Assembly: GCF_011046245.1 (NCBI RefSeq) | Contig: NZ_CP049241.1 | Span: 124,001-188,000 of the forward strand | Length of the DNA stretch: 64,000 nucleotides | DNA from: Allorhizobium pseudoryzae | Lineage (GTDB): Bacteria; Pseudomonadota; Alphaproteobacteria; Rhizobiales; Rhizobiaceae | Direction: 5' to 3' | Part shown: positions 44,305 to 56,739 of the stretch, piece by piece | How positions within the stretch are numbered: the stretch's first letter is position 1 | Layout of the letters: each line of letters begins with the position of its first letter | Notes under the pieces: generated by a model | Databases searched by the model: none | What the model saw: only the letters and a program-made list of their open reading frames with translations | Told to the model about the DNA's origin: nothing | Made by a program: the position numbers and the translations under genes

Positions 44305-44658
44305 ATGAACACCCGCTTGATTGCATTGGCGGCCATGGCCGGTCTCGTCTCGGGATGCACGACCACGGGCCCGGCATCCAACCCGATCGAAATGCGCTGG
44401 AACGGCAAGTCCGCCGGCGCGTTCTTTGCCCGCTACGCTCCGCCCTACAGCGACAGCCGGACCGGTTCGGAAACCGTCTACAACTGGCGCGGCGGTTTCA
44501 ACCGCATCAAGACGAAGGACGGCCGCACGCTGAACGTGAGCTGCGCGGCGCAGCTCGTGACCGGCGAAGACTACCGCATCCGCTCCATCCGCATCGTCGC
44601 CGACCGGCCGGGCGCCAACGGCCCGAGCTATTGCGAGGAACTGTTGACGGCGGAGTGA
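44305..44658 (+). CDS. Putative small lipoprotein
   Basis: 117 aa from the ATG at 44305. Lipoprotein signal MNTRLIALAAMAGLVSGC with lipobox V-S-G-C (Cys18). The mature part of about 100 residues contains WNGKSAGAFFARYAPPYSDS, VYNWRGGFNRIKTKDGRTLNVSC and a second late Cys in SYCEELL, so one disulfide is likely. It looks like a small periplasmic beta domain found in rhizobial lipoproteins, of unknown function. Confidence 0.75.
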   Translation: MNTRLIALAAMAGLVSGCTTTGPASNPIEMRWNGKSAGAFFARYAPPYSDSRTGSETVYNWRGGFNRIKTKDGRTLNVSCAAQLVTGEDYRIRSIRIVADRPGANGPSYCEELLTAE

Positions 44659-44913
44659 GGCGGCGAGCGCCTGCCTTTCCCTAATCGTCACCGCAGGAAC
44701 TGCCGCGATGGGCGGTTCTTGCGGGGAGATAGATCTCAGCGGTCACCGAAGCCGAGCCTCTTTCGGCCCTATCCCACACTCCACCGCGTGGTTGTCCTCG
44801 AACAAGCGATGCACGCAGAACCGCAGATGAGAGCGCATACGCGGGACAAGCGACCTTGTTGACCGCGATCCCTGTGGACAAGCCACTTCGGCTTGCCATG
44901 CGCCCTGTTCATG

Positions 44914-45252
44914 TCATGAGCCTAAGAACTGTAAAACATACTTGGCTGCGAAGAATGCAAGGACTGGACTTATGAACGCTGCCCATGCGAACGCATTAAT
45001 GCTACCATCACTGCGACCGGTGATGATCTTTGTTAGCCCGCCAGCAAGCAACGCCATGCCTGCACCGATTACGATAGCAGCAGCGAACATGCCGACGATG
45101 ATTAGAAGTGCGTGCTGCCACCACGGCAGATGAACTGCAGTGCTTGAGAACCAATTGTAATAGGCCAACCCGGCGAACCAGCCCACAATCGTCATCTTTG
45201 CTGCTTTAGTGTTGACGCTATCGACGTCCAAGATGATCGCCCTCGGTATCAT
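44914..45252 (-). CDS. Hypothetical membrane protein in AT-richer islet
   Basis: 112 aa from the ATG at 45252, with GAGG four bases upstream. Three predicted transmembrane helices (TIVGWFAGLAYYNW; HALLIIVGMFAAAIVIGAGMALLAGG; FAWAAFISPVLAFFAAKYVL). Base composition is visibly poorer in GC than the neighbours and codon choice differs (ATA, AAT, TTA more common), and it lies next to tRNA-Gln, so recent acquisition is likely. A TATATA element about 70 bp upstream could be its -10. No family recognised. Confidence 0.6.
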   Translation of the reverse strand: MIPRAIILDVDSVNTKAAKMTIVGWFAGLAYYNWFSSTAVHLPWWQHALLIIVGMFAAAIVIGAGMALLAGGLTKIITGRSDGSINAFAWAAFISPVLAFFAAKYVLQFLGS

Positions 45253-45396
45253 CGCACCTCAACTCAATCTCGCATATTCTTACGGATTCGCAACGGAGAA
45301 CCAGGCGACAAATGCCATCTATATAGCATCCATAAAGTGTAACACTAAGTGTTTTCTAACGTTATCGAAGCATCTGACTTTATCGAGAAAACCTCA

Positions 45397-45471
45397 TGGC
45401 TGGGGCGCCTGGATTCGAACCAGGGGATGGCGGTACCAAAAACCGCTGCCTTACCGCTTGGCTACGCCCCA
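45397..45471 (-). tRNA. tRNA-Gln (TTG)
   Basis: Minus strand: acceptor TGGGGCG pairs with CGCCCCA, followed by discriminator G and an encoded CCA. D-arm AGCCAAGCGGTAAGGC, anticodon stem GCGGT/ACCGC with loop TTTTGGT (anticodon TTG), and T-arm CCTGGTTCGAATCCAGG are all present. Reads CAA and, by wobble, CAG. Confidence 0.97.
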
Positions 45472-45646
45472 CCAGAGACCGAGGGGTTATGCGACGCACC
45501 GGCCCCTCGAATGCGCTCTGCGTTTAGCAAAGCTGCCTGCACCTCACAATCTCTAAGTTTTCACTTGTGACAGTTTTTTGTGGCATCCGCGGGCGTGCGT
45601 GTTACGTCTTGCAGCGCAGACCAAAACACACAGAGACGAGATCCGC

Positions 45647-45946
45647 ATGAGCCAGTTCCGTGCCCGTCCGCCTGCCGTTCCCACCACGCTCGTCGATGAT
45701 GCCGTGGTGCGCATCATCCGCTGGGATTTCGAACCCGGGGCCGATACCGGCGTTCACACCCATGGCCTGGGTTACGTGGTCGTGCCGATGACCGATTGCG
45801 ATTTCCTGATCGAAGAGGAAGACGGGACCGAACGGCGGGCAAAGATCGAAAAGGGCGCCGCCTATCGCCGCGAGGCGGGCACGACGCACAACGTGGTGAA
45901 TGGCGGCTCGGCTGCAATGTCGTTCATCGAAATCGAATACAAATGA
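45647..45946 (+). CDS. Cupin-domain protein
   Basis: 99 aa from the ATG at 45647. Single small cupin barrel: the first motif includes FEPGADTGVHTHGLGYVVVPMTDC (two His and a Gly-rich turn) and the second YRREAGTTHNVVNGG (His). These His could hold one metal ion. Single-domain cupins of this kind have many roles (isomerase, binding, ectoine-type lyase); none can be chosen here. It stands 62 bp before the MBL hydrolase on the same strand and may be co-transcribed. Confidence 0.8.
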   Translation: MSQFRARPPAVPTTLVDDAVVRIIRWDFEPGADTGVHTHGLGYVVVPMTDCDFLIEEEDGTERRAKIEKGAAYRREAGTTHNVVNGGSAAMSFIEIEYK

Positions 45947-46008
45947 CCCGTCCGTGTCCCGCACAAGCTTTGCGGGATGTCCGACGGCCTTGAGACGAGT
46001 GTGATGCC

Positions 46009-46929
46009 ATGCGTGCTGCCCCCGATTTCGACCTTGCCTTCGAACCCGCGCATGGCGAGGCGGTACCGCTGGCCAGGGGTGTCTGGCGGGTGACCTGCAA
46101 CAACCCCTCGCCCTTTACCTTTCACGGCACGAATTCCTACATTGTCGGGCAAGGCCGCGAGGTTGCCGTCATTGATCCGGGTCCGGACGATGACGCGCAT
46201 TTCGAGGCGCTGATGCGGGCGCTGAAGGGCAAGGTGGTCAGTCATATCCTGATCAGCCATACGCACCGCGACCACTCGCCGCTGGCAAAACGGCTCCAGG
46301 CGGAAACCGGGGCGTTGACGGTAGCGGAAGGTCCGCACCGGGCCTCGCGTCCGCTGCACGAGGGCGAAGCCAATCCCTTCACCGAAAGCTGCGATTACGA
46401 TTTCCGCGCCGACATCACGCTCAACGACGGCGCATCCGTGGAGGGCGATGGCTGGCGCCTCACCGGCATTCACACGCCCGGCCATGCGGCCAATCACACC
46501 GCCTTTGCGCTGGAAGGGACCGGCATCCTGTTTTCCGCCGATCACGTGATGGCCTGGGCGACGACGATCGTCGCGCCGCCGGATGGCTCCATGGCGGATT
46601 TCATGGGATCGGTCGACAAGCTGATTGCCCGCGAGGGCGAGGACAGGATCTTCTTTCCCGGCCATGGCGGGCCGGTGACCGATCCGCCGGCGTTTCTGCG
46701 CGGCCTTCGCACGCACAGGCGCATGCGCGAGCGGGCGATTTTCGAGCGGGTGAAGGCGGGCGATGCCGAGATCGACGCCATGGTGAAGGCGATCTACGCC
46801 CGAACCGACCCGCGGCTACACCCGGCAGCGGCGCTCTCCGTGCTGGCGCATCTGGAGGACCTGGTCGAGCGCGGCGAGATCGTCAGCGACGGCCCGCCCG
46901 GCTTGCTCAGCCAGTACCGCGTGGCGTAA
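46009..46929 (+). CDS. MBL-fold metallo-hydrolase (LACTB2-like)
   Basis: 306 aa. Metallo-beta-lactamase domain with H-T-H-R-D-H-S-P at about residues 83-90, further metal ligands in GIHTPGHAANH and SADHVM, and FFPGHGGPV. A winged C-terminal domain follows (RERAIFERVKAGDAEIDAMVKAIY ... LSVLAHLEDLVERGEIV), as in LACTB2/endoribonuclease-like and hydroxyacylglutathione hydrolase-like proteins. Two metal ions expected. Substrate unknown; cytosolic. Confidence 0.88.
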   Translation: MRAAPDFDLAFEPAHGEAVPLARGVWRVTCNNPSPFTFHGTNSYIVGQGREVAVIDPGPDDDAHFEALMRALKGKVVSHILISHTHRDHSPLAKRLQAETGALTVAEGPHRASRPLHEGEANPFTESCDYDFRADITLNDGASVEGDGWRLTGIHTPGHAANHTAFALEGTGILFSADHVMAWATTIVAPPDGSMADFMGSVDKLIAREGEDRIFFPGHGGPVTDPPAFLRGLRTHRRMRERAIFERVKAGDAEIDAMVKAIYARTDPRLHPAAALSVLAHLEDLVERGEIVSDGPPGLLSQYRVA

Positions 46930-46965
46930 GCAGCCAGCGGGTCATCTCGGTCGACGCATCCCGTA

Positions 46966-47895
46966 CTATTGCTTGGCAATGCCCAGCATTTCGGCGTCCA
47001 GCGCCCGCAGGAAACCTTCCGCAAGCCCGGCACCGAAGCCGAGATCGTGGGCGCCGTAGCGGGCCGCAATCCGCAGATCGACGAGCGTCGTTTCCTCCTC
47101 CTCGCGCAGGCGCACCACCACATCGAAGGGAAGCCCGAGCGCAAATGTGCGGGTCGAGCCCTGCAGCAGCACATCGGACGGGGTTTCCAGGGCGGCGATC
47201 GCCACCTTTCGGTCGGGGCGCGGCAGGGGAACGGGCACGATCGCTGGCAGAGGCGTCGCCGACAGGGCACCGGCAGCGTCTTCGACCTGCGCGGCCGCCT
47301 GCACCTGGCGTTCTGCCGCCTTTTCCGCCCGCGCGATCGGACTGTCGCCCTGCGGCCGCAGATCCATGCGCTCGGCCTTGGCCACCTTCATCACCGCCTC
47401 GTAGATCCGGTCAGGCGCACCCTCGTAGCGGCGCCCGGAGAGCGCCGGATAGGCGGTCTTCTGCGTCTGCCGCTCCAGGGAGGTGACGAACATCGGACGT
47501 TTCAGCCAGATCTGGTCCGCCTGCGGCTGACGGACCCAGGTCGGCGGATCGGCCAGATCCGTCGTCAGGTCGAACAGCCGCGGCGTGGTCTCGAAACGCC
47601 AGAGGCAGAAGCCGACGAGCAGCAGCGGCGGCAGCGCGAGAAACAGCGCGCCGGCCGCAGCGACCCCGCCCCTCGCGCCAATCGCCCAAAGCTGCATCAG
47701 CCCGCGCAGGGCCAGAGGCACGCTGACAGCCGCGATGGCGGCCGAGAGAAGCACCAGGGCGGCGAGTTGCGGCGTCGGCAAGGGCCCGAACCGATGGGCG
47801 GCAACGGCAATGATGAGCAGCAGGAAGGCCGCGAGCGCCAGCCGGCGGGCCATGAAGGCTGCGGACGAAACGGGTCTGACGAAGCGGACGGCCAT
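46966..47895 (-). CDS. DUF1499 membrane protein
   Basis: 309 aa from the ATG at 47895. Three predicted transmembrane helices in the first 120 residues (LALAAFLLLIIAVAAH; LAALVLLSAAIAAVSVPLAL; VAAAGALFLALPPLLLVGF), then the DUF1499 domain (about 120-309) with TTDLADPPTWV, YPALSGRRYEGAPDRIYEAV and VVVRLREEEETTLVDLRIAARYGAHDLG. The middle has a Pro-rich linker. Inner-membrane protein of unknown role; DUF1499 is widespread in proteobacteria. Confidence 0.85.
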   Translation of the reverse strand: MAVRFVRPVSSAAFMARRLALAAFLLLIIAVAAHRFGPLPTPQLAALVLLSAAIAAVSVPLALRGLMQLWAIGARGGVAAAGALFLALPPLLLVGFCLWRFETTPRLFDLTTDLADPPTWVRQPQADQIWLKRPMFVTSLERQTQKTAYPALSGRRYEGAPDRIYEAVMKVAKAERMDLRPQGDSPIARAEKAAERQVQAAAQVEDAAGALSATPLPAIVPVPLPRPDRKVAIAALETPSDVLLQGSTRTFALGLPFDVVVRLREEEETTLVDLRIAARYGAHDLGFGAGLAEGFLRALDAEMLGIAKQ

Positions 47896-48036
47896 GTGTA
47901 TCGGACTTGCCCCAGTCTCAGCGGTCGGCAGGTTTCTTCGGCGAAGGCGCGCGCGTGCCGATTTTTTGACTTGCCTTGCCGTTCCTCTTTTACGACATGC
48001 GGTATCCGTCGTCACCCTTGCGGGAGGAACCGCCTC

Positions 48037-48312
48037 ATGAATATTTCACGCAACGCCGTTCTCTTGGGCATGGCCGTGCTGGCGGGCTTCCTGTCCGGCT
48101 GCCAGACGATGACACCGGAGGAACGGCGCGCCGCCGACACGCGCACCTGCATGGGTTACGGCTTCAAGCCGAATACCGATGGCATGGCCCAGTGCCTGCT
48201 GCAGCTCGACCTTGACCGGCGCGCCGACATGCGCGCCTTCGAGGCACGGTCGGCAGCCATGTGGAACCAGCCGGTGATCCTGGAACGGCGCGTGGTCGTA
48301 GAGCGGCAATAG
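48037..48312 (+). CDS. Small lipoprotein
   Basis: 91 aa from the ATG at 48037, with GGGAGGAAC upstream. Signal AVLLGMAVLAGFLSGC, lipobox L-S-G-C with Cys22. The mature 70 residues contain PEERRAADTRTCMGYGFKPNTDGMAQCLLQLDLDR: two Cys in a C-x-G-Y-G-F-x8-C pattern common to small rhizobial lipoproteins. Function unknown. The GT4 gene follows 30 bp later. Confidence 0.78.
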   Translation: MNISRNAVLLGMAVLAGFLSGCQTMTPEERRAADTRTCMGYGFKPNTDGMAQCLLQLDLDRRADMRAFEARSAAMWNQPVILERRVVVERQ

Positions 48313-48342
48313 CAGCTCTTCGCCATTCCAGGACGCCTTCCT

Positions 48343-49392
48343 TTGCCCGCTCCCATCGTGTTTCTTGCCAGCGCCGATTACGCGCGCCGCACCGGCGGCT
48401 ATGTCTACAACATGCACCTGCTCGAGGCGCTGAAACGCCAGGGCGCCCGCATCGACATGCTGATGCTGGAGACGGGTTTTCCGACGGTGTCGCAGGCCGA
48501 ACGCCGCTGGCTGCTGGAGGCGCTGAGGGGCCTGCCGGAGGATACGGTGCTGCTCACCGATCACATCTATCTCTGCGACCTGGCGGAGGTCTTCGCCGCC
48601 CTCCCCCTGCCCGTGGTCTCGATCTTCCATCATTCGCTGGTGGAGGAACAGGGTGACCCTTCGGATGACAGGGCGCTGATGCTGCGGCAGGCGGAAGGGC
48701 AGGCCATCGCCCGCTCTGCCGGCCTTCTCGTGACATCGGACGAGACGGGGCGGTACGTCGCCCGGCATTATGGCGCAAGCGCCGACAAGGTGCGCGTCGC
48801 GGTCCCCGGCAACAGGATCGTGCCGCGGGTCGCCGTCGGCACACGGCCCGCGCCGCTGTCGATCCTCTCCGTCGGGGCAATCATTCCGCGCAAGCGGTAT
48901 GATTACATGCTGGCTGTCGCGACGCATCTGAAGGATCTCGACTGGCGCTGGCACATCGCCGGCGATCCGGAGCGTTATCCGGAGCATGCGGCGGCTCTCA
49001 AGGCGCAGGCCGACGCTGCCGGCCTTGCGGATCGTTTCGTCTTTCTAGGCGACGTGGCGGATGACGATTTGGAAGACCTGTTCCAGTCAAGCGACCTCTA
49101 CGTCGCAACCTCGGCCTACGAAGGCTATGGCATGGCAGTGGCGGAAGCCTTCCGGCATGGCATGCCGGTGGTGACGACCGCCTCGGGAGCCGTCTCCACC
49201 TGGGCGGCCGGCGGCATGCTGGCTGCTCCCGCCGATGATGCGGCCGGCATGGCCGACCTCATCCGCCCGCTGCTGTCGGACCGCGCCCGCCTGCAGGCGC
49301 TCGCCGACCGCGCCTGGCGTTTTGGCAAGACGCTGCCGAGTTGGGAGGAGACATTTGACGGGATTGGGGAGTGGCTGGCCAAACCCAGCTGA
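48343..49392 (+). CDS. GT4-family glycosyltransferase
   Basis: 349 aa from a TTG at 48343 (the only start giving the complete first strand; AGGA about ten bases upstream). GT-B fold: N-terminal IVFLASADYARRTGGYVYNMHLLEALKRQG, and the GT4 donor-binding half with LSVGAIIPRKRYDYMLAVATHL and the E-x7-E motif ATSAYEGYGMAVAEAFRHGMPVV. It transfers a sugar from a nucleotide donor, perhaps to a surface polysaccharide. Genes of a polysaccharide cluster are not adjacent. It is convergent with ppdK, 7 bp apart. Confidence 0.88.
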   Translation: MPAPIVFLASADYARRTGGYVYNMHLLEALKRQGARIDMLMLETGFPTVSQAERRWLLEALRGLPEDTVLLTDHIYLCDLAEVFAALPLPVVSIFHHSLVEEQGDPSDDRALMLRQAEGQAIARSAGLLVTSDETGRYVARHYGASADKVRVAVPGNRIVPRVAVGTRPAPLSILSVGAIIPRKRYDYMLAVATHLKDLDWRWHIAGDPERYPEHAAALKAQADAAGLADRFVFLGDVADDDLEDLFQSSDLYVATSAYEGYGMAVAEAFRHGMPVVTTASGAVSTWAAGGMLAAPADDAAGMADLIRPLLSDRARLQALADRAWRFGKTLPSWEETFDGIGEWLAKPS

Positions 49393-49399
49393 TGTCGTC

Positions 49400-52075
<2,676 letters not shown>

Positions 52076-52353
52076 CGTTCTCCTCCACCGAGCATAACTG
52101 CTTCTTGTTTTCTCAAGCATTTACAGGAGTTGAAGGCCCTTGAAAACCGGGGGTGTGCAGGATGATGCTGCAATGCAACAAAATTGCGGCACTTTCTCTG
52201 ACGGAACGGCTGCGGGATGGAGGCGATGCGGACATGCTGGCGATCCATAAATGGGATCTGGAGAGCGTTCCGCCTGGAACGGCCTTATGAATATTTGCAG
52301 CCTGAGCGGGTAATTGCGCGTGGCCACAGGGAGGGTTCATCAAGATGATAACA

Positions 52354-52542
52354 GGCTTTGCGGGGCCGCCTGCTCCGGCCCCGCAAAGCCTTCCGGCAGG
52401 TACAGGAACCCTGCCGGGGGGTGCGAAACGCGCATACGCCAGAAAGAAACAGACGTATGGTTGTTGCGTAGCACAACATTCTGAGCTTCGATAGCAGTCA
52501 TAATAGGGGGACAAGAAATTATAGGCACCCCTCAAAAGGGGT
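52354..52542. other. Cluster of strong inverted repeats upstream of ppdK
   Basis: The 600 bp between ppdK and the Ivy-like gene hold no credible gene. Within it five inverted repeats follow each other: a perfect 15-bp stem GGCTTTGCGGGGCCG/CGGCCCCGCAAAGCC (52354-52390, 7-nt loop); CCGGCAGG/CCTGCCGG (52393-52417); CATACG/CGTATG (52433-52459); GTTGTTGC/GCACAAC (52460-52477); ACCCCT-caaa-AGGGGT (52527-52542). A perfect TATAAT on the minus strand lies at 52523-52518. This is either a long ppdK leader or a structured non-coding RNA. Confidence 0.65.
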
Positions 52543-52675
52543 AGGGACGCGCGAAATTCCGCCAAAAATCCTGCTTTATCAAGCCATCGCCACCATCAGC
52601 TTCGTCGTTGACACCTGTCGTCGTATGACATGGCAGCATTGGGCTCAAAGCCGCAGCATGTCGCGACGTCGCGGC

Positions 52676-53089
52676 CTACAGTCCTTCCCGTCGCAATTGA
52701 GATAGCGCCTCGGCTGAAGGGTTGCCGAGCACAACTTCTCCGAGAATTTTGTCTGCCGCACGCAGTGCGACCACCTTGCCATCGGGCAGAAACAGAACCC
52801 GCATGTGGCTGTCAGGGCATTGCTTGGCAAGGCAGGCGGCAAAAAGCTCCATTGCCGTTCCATCAACGATGACGGCTTGCGAGGCACCCGAGACGTAGCG
52901 CGGCCGGGACAGCATGTTGCGGACCCAGGAGGGCAAACCCCGTTCCCCCTGCAGCAGCTGGCGCAGGCTCTGTTCGTGCGCCGTCGAGGAGGAGATCACC
53001 TCCTGCAGGAAACGGCCGGACTTTGCCTCCGCCGCAAACACCTGGAGCGGAAGGAGCAAAAGGAAAGCAAGGAGAAGGCGGGCGATCAT
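52676..53089 (-). CDS. Secreted Ivy-like lysozyme inhibitor protein
   Basis: 137 aa from the ATG at 53089 (MIARLLLAFLLLLPLQVFAAEAK), a clear Sec signal peptide cut near FAA. The mature part keeps Ivy-type features: SRPRYVSGASQAVIVDGTAMELFAACLAKQC, where two Cys bracket the short exposed loop (in Ivy the loop C-K-P-H-D-C plugs lysozyme), followed by DSHMRVLFLPDGKVVAL. Here the loop is C-L-A-K-Q-C, so inhibition of lysozyme is not certain. It sits in the periplasm. It is the next gene after smc on the same strand, 83 bp away. Confidence 0.65.
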   Translation of the reverse strand: MIARLLLAFLLLLPLQVFAAEAKSGRFLQEVISSSTAHEQSLRQLLQGERGLPSWVRNMLSRPRYVSGASQAVIVDGTAMELFAACLAKQCPDSHMRVLFLPDGKVVALRAADKILGEVVLGNPSAEALSQLRREGL

Positions 53090-53172
53090 GATGTTGCTCC
53101 CATGTCTTCCAAAGCGGGCGTGCATCGCGCTCGGGGCTGACGAGCCACGGGAGGCTGGGCACAAATACCGGC

Positions 53173-56100
53173 TCAGCTTGCCTCGCGCAGCAGTTCCGCG
53201 GTCTGCAGGTCGACGGAGACCAGCTGGGACACGCCCTGCTCCGCCATGGTCACCCCGAACAGCCGGTTCATCCGAGCCATGGTGATGGGGTTATGGGTGA
53301 TGATGACGAACCGGGTTTCGGTCGAGGCCGCCATTTCGTCCATCAGGTTACAATAACGTTCGACATTGTGGTCGTCGAGCGGCGCGTCCACTTCGTCCAG
53401 CACGCAGATCGGCGCGGGATTGGTCAGGAACACCGCAAAGATCAGCGCCATGGCCGTCAGCGCCTGCTCGCCGCCGGACAGAAGCGTCATGGTCTGCGGC
53501 TTCTTGCCCGGCGGGCGGGCGAGGATTTCCAGCCCGGCTTCCAGCGGATCGTCGCTTTCGATCAGCTGCAATTCGGCGGTCCCGCCGTTGAAGAGGTGGG
53601 TGAACAGGCGCTGGAACTGCGCATTCACCACATCGAAGGCGGCGATCAGCCGCTCGCGTCCCTCGCGGTTGAGGCTCTGGATGGCAGAGCGCAGCTTCTT
53701 GATCGCATCGATGATGTCGTCGCGTTCCTTGATAAGGCTCGCGAGCTTTTCCGACAGCTCCTTCTGCTCCTCGTCGGCGCGCAGGTTGACGGCGCCCAGC
53801 CGCTCGCGCTCGATCTTCAGCCGGTCGACCTCCCGCTCCACCTGGACCGTATCGGGAAGCGCGGCACCCGGCTGGATGCCGGCATGACGGAACACGTCGT
53901 GCGGTTCGACGGAGAGCGCCTGACGGATGGCGTTTTCCGCATCGTGGCGGCGTTCTGCGGCAGACACCAGGCGTTCTTCGGCGCGGCCGCGCTTTTCGCG
54001 GGCTTCCGCCAGTTCGGCGAGTGCCGTTGCTGCCAGCCGGTCGGCCTCGCGCTGGCGCGTCTCCGCTTCAGCCAGACGATCGGCGGCCTCGCGCCGCGCT
54101 TCGTCCGCCTTCTGCAGTTCATTCAGCAAAGCGCGGCGTTTGTCCTCGAACTCCTCCGGTGCCTGATCGAGCTCGGCCACCTCGTCGCGGGCCTCTTCCT
54201 CACGCTCGCGCAGGGTGGCGATATGATCCTCGGCGCTCGCCGCACGGGCGACCCAGGTGCCGCGCTCCTGCGCGATGGCCGAGAGGCGGCGGCGCCGTGC
54301 ATCCATCTCCCGCGACAATCCCTCGAAACGGGCACGCGCCTCCGCCAGTTCGGCGCGGTCGGTTGCCACCGCCATCTGCTGCGCGGCAAGCCGCCGATCG
54401 ACATCCGAAAGGTCCGGCGCCTCGTCCAACTCGGCACGGGCGGTCTCGGCCTGTTCGTCGAGTTCCTCGCCCTGCCCGCGCAACTGATCCAGCGCGCTCT
54501 CGACAGCGGCGCGGCGGCGCATCAGGTCGCCGGCAGCCCGTTCGGCCTGGGAAAGTGCCTCGCGCGCATCCGACAGCGTGCGGGTGAGAATGCGGCTGCG
54601 CTCGCGCGCCTCGGCAAGGTTCGCTTCCTCGGCGCGGATCACCTCGCCGGCATCCGCCAGCAGGCTTTCGGCCTCCGACAGGATGATGCGGGCCTCGTCG
54701 ATTTCGGCCTCCAACTCGGACAATCGGTTCTTCTGGGCAAGACGTAGGGCCGCCGCAGACGGCGCTTCCGAGCCGGTGACGTGGCCATCCCAGCGATAGA
54801 CAGCACCGTCCTTCGTCACCAGCCGCTGGCCGGGCTTCAGTTGCGGCATCATTCGCTGAGCGTCGGCGGGCTCGATAATGCCGATCTGCCGCAGGGCCCG
54901 GTTGAGCTCCGGCGGCGCTGTCACATGGGCCGAGAGCGGCAGGACGCCAGCGGGAAGCGCCGGGTCGTCACGCCCGTCGCCATTTTTCAACCAGTGGGCC
55001 GGTGCCGAATTGTCGAGCGGGCTGTCGAGATCATCGCCCAGCGCCGCGCCAAGGGCTGCCTCAAACCCACGATCGACGCGGATCATCTCCGCAACCGGGG
55101 CGAAGCTGCCGCTCGCCGCGCCCGTTGCCAGCATCTTGCGGATGGTGCGGGCTTCCGTCTCAAGACCGTTCAGGCTGGCACGCGCGGCCTCCACCGGGCG
55201 GCGGGCCTCGATCTCGCGGGTGCGGGCGTCCGCCAGCCGCTCCTCGATCGCCTCGATCACCAGGGCCGCGTCCTCCAGCGCGCTTTCGGCCGCCTCGACC
55301 GCCTCGCGGCGCTCCTCCGGATCGGCAAGGCCCGCGAGCTTCTCGGTCAGGGCCTCGACCTCGCTCTCCGCCTCCGACAGCTGCCGGTCGAGGCGAAGAC
55401 GGCGATCGGCAAGATCGCGGATCGTGCGGTCCAGCTGGGCGCGGTTTGCCGCCGCTTCCGCCCGCTCGGCGGTCACGGTGGCGAACTGGCGTTCACTTTC
55501 AGCCAGTTTGGCGGCGGCCACGTCAAAGGCGGTCTTGGTCTCGTCGGCTTCCTCGCCGGACTGGTCGAGCAGCGCGCGAAGCTCCTCCTCCTCCCCATCA
55601 AGCCGTGCCAGCACATCGGCATTGTCGGCCATCAGCTGTTCTTCGCGGCGAATATCCTCGCCCAGCTGGGCCAGCCGGCGCATCAGGTCGTCGCGGCGCC
55701 GCGACAGACGGTCGGCTTCGTCGTCGAGCTGGCTGCGGGCGATCTGCAGGCGCTGAAGGGCGGCACCGGCCTTGGCTTCGGCCTCGCGCAGTTCCGGCAG
55801 TTTCAGGCTGGCGATGCCTTGCGCCTTGGCCGCTTCCATCTGCGCCTGCGCCTTTTCCGCGACCAGAGAGGTGACGGCATTGAGCGCCATCGCCGCCTCG
55901 TTCTCCGCCTCGCGGGCCTGGACGTAACGAATATGCAGAAGCAGCGCTTCCCGCTGGCGGATATCGGCGGACAGCATCTTGAAGCGGTTCGCCTGGCGTG
56001 CCTGGCGTTTCAGGCTCTCGATCTGGCTTTCCAGCTGTGCGGTGATGTCTTCCAGGCGTTCCAGATTGGTTTCAGCGGCGCGCAGGCGAAGCTCCGCCTC

Positions 56101-56634
56101 GTGGCGGCGCGAATGCAGGCCGGAAATGCCGGCAGCCTCTTCCAGCAACTGGCGCCGCGCCTGGGGCTTGGCCTGGATCAGCTCGCCGATCCGCCCCTGC
56201 CCGACCATGGAGGGCGAGCGGGCACCGGTGGAAGCATCGGCGAACAGAAGCTGCACATCCTTGGCGCGCGCCTCCTTGCCATTGATGCGGTAGACAGACC
56301 CCTGCTCCCGCTCGATGCGGCGCGAAACCTGGATCTCGTCGCTGTCGTTGAAGGCGGCGGGCGCCGACCGGTCGGTATTATCAAGGAACAGCGCAACTTC
56401 CGCCGTATTACGCGCCGGGCGGTTGCCGGAACCGGAGAAGATCACGTCGTCCATGCCGGAGGCGCGCATGTTCTTGTAAGAGTTTTCCCCCATCACCCAG
56501 CGCAGCGCTTCGACGAGGTTCGACTTGCCGCAGCCGTTTGGGCCGACGACGCCGGTCAGGCCCGGTTCGATGATGAATTCGGTCTGTTCGACGAAGGACT
56601 TGAAGCCGGTGAGGCGCAGCTTGTTGAACTTCAT
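53173..56634 (-). CDS. smc: Chromosome segregation protein SMC
   Basis: 1153 aa from the ATG at 56634; the ATG two codons upstream is too close to the GAGG site. Walker [10 protein letters not shown] at residues 31-39, two long coiled coils (about 170-495 and 650-1000, Glu/Ala/Arg-rich), a hinge domain about 500-640 ([26 protein letters not shown]), the C-motif [18 protein letters not shown] and Walker [13 protein letters not shown]. It forms the condensin ring with ScpA and ScpB, which organises chromosome arms. scpAB are not here. dsbA lies just upstream with its own terminator between. Confidence 0.98.
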   Translation of the reverse strand: MKFNKLRLTGFKSFVEQTEFIIEPGLTGVVGPNGCGKSNLVEALRWVMGENSYKNMRASGMDDVIFSGSGNRPARNTAEVALFLDNTDRSAPAAFNDSDEIQVSRRIEREQGSVYRINGKEARAKDVQLLFADASTGARSPSMVGQGRIGELIQAKPQARRQLLEEAAGISGLHSRRHEAELRLRAAETNLERLEDITAQLESQIESLKRQARQANRFKMLSADIRQREALLLHIRYVQAREAENEAAMALNAVTSLVAEKAQAQMEAAKAQGIASLKLPELREAEAKAGAALQRLQIARSQLDDEADRLSRRRDDLMRRLAQLGEDIRREEQLMADNADVLARLDGEEEELRALLDQSGEEADETKTAFDVAAAKLAESERQFATVTAERAEAAANRAQLDRTIRDLADRRLRLDRQLSEAESEVEALTEKLAGLADPEERREAVEAAESALEDAALVIEAIEERLADARTREIEARRPVEAARASLNGLETEARTIRKMLATGAASGSFAPVAEMIRVDRGFEAALGAALGDDLDSPLDNSAPAHWLKNGDGRDDPALPAGVLPLSAHVTAPPELNRALRQIGIIEPADAQRMMPQLKPGQRLVTKDGAVYRWDGHVTGSEAPSAAALRLAQKNRLSELEAEIDEARIILSEAESLLADAGEVIRAEEANLAEARERSRILTRTLSDAREALSQAERAAGDLMRRRAAVESALDQLRGQGEELDEQAETARAELDEAPDLSDVDRRLAAQQMAVATDRAELAEARARFEGLSREMDARRRRLSAIAQERGTWVARAASAEDHIATLREREEEARDEVAELDQAPEEFEDKRRALLNELQKADEARREAADRLAEAETRQREADRLAATALAELAEAREKRGRAEERLVSAAERRHDAENAIRQALSVEPHDVFRHAGIQPGAALPDTVQVEREVDRLKIERERLGAVNLRADEEQKELSEKLASLIKERDDIIDAIKKLRSAIQSLNREGRERLIAAFDVVNAQFQRLFTHLFNGGTAELQLIESDDPLEAGLEILARPPGKKPQTMTLLSGGEQALTAMALIFAVFLTNPAPICVLDEVDAPLDDHNVERYCNLMDEMAASTETRFVIITHNPITMARMNRLFGVTMAEQGVSQLVSVDLQTAELLREAS

Positions 56635-56685
56635 GCGCATTGCCTCATGAGAGGCAGGCCAGCAGCCACGCCGTCAGCGGGCAGC

Positions 56686-56716
56686 AAAAAGGGCGCGCAG
56701 TAACGCCGCACGCCCT
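56686..56716 (-). terminator. Terminator of the DsbA-like gene
   Basis: Minus strand: AGGGCGTGC-ggcgttact-GCGCGCCCT followed by TTTT, 24 bp after the stop. It separates the gene from smc. Confidence 0.8.
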
Positions 56717-56739
56717 CATCCATTGCGGAAACGGTCGTC

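Noticed and set aside
52113..52565. 150-codon minus-strand frame upstream of ppdK
   Set aside because: Passes straight through strong hairpins, has no Shine-Dalgarno and no recognisable protein features.
54781..56703. 640-codon open frame antisense to smc
   Set aside because: High-GC shadow of the smc coding frame; composition and lack of any domain or ribosome site show it is not a gene. The same holds for long frames opposite ppdK, cysN and the diguanylate cyclase.
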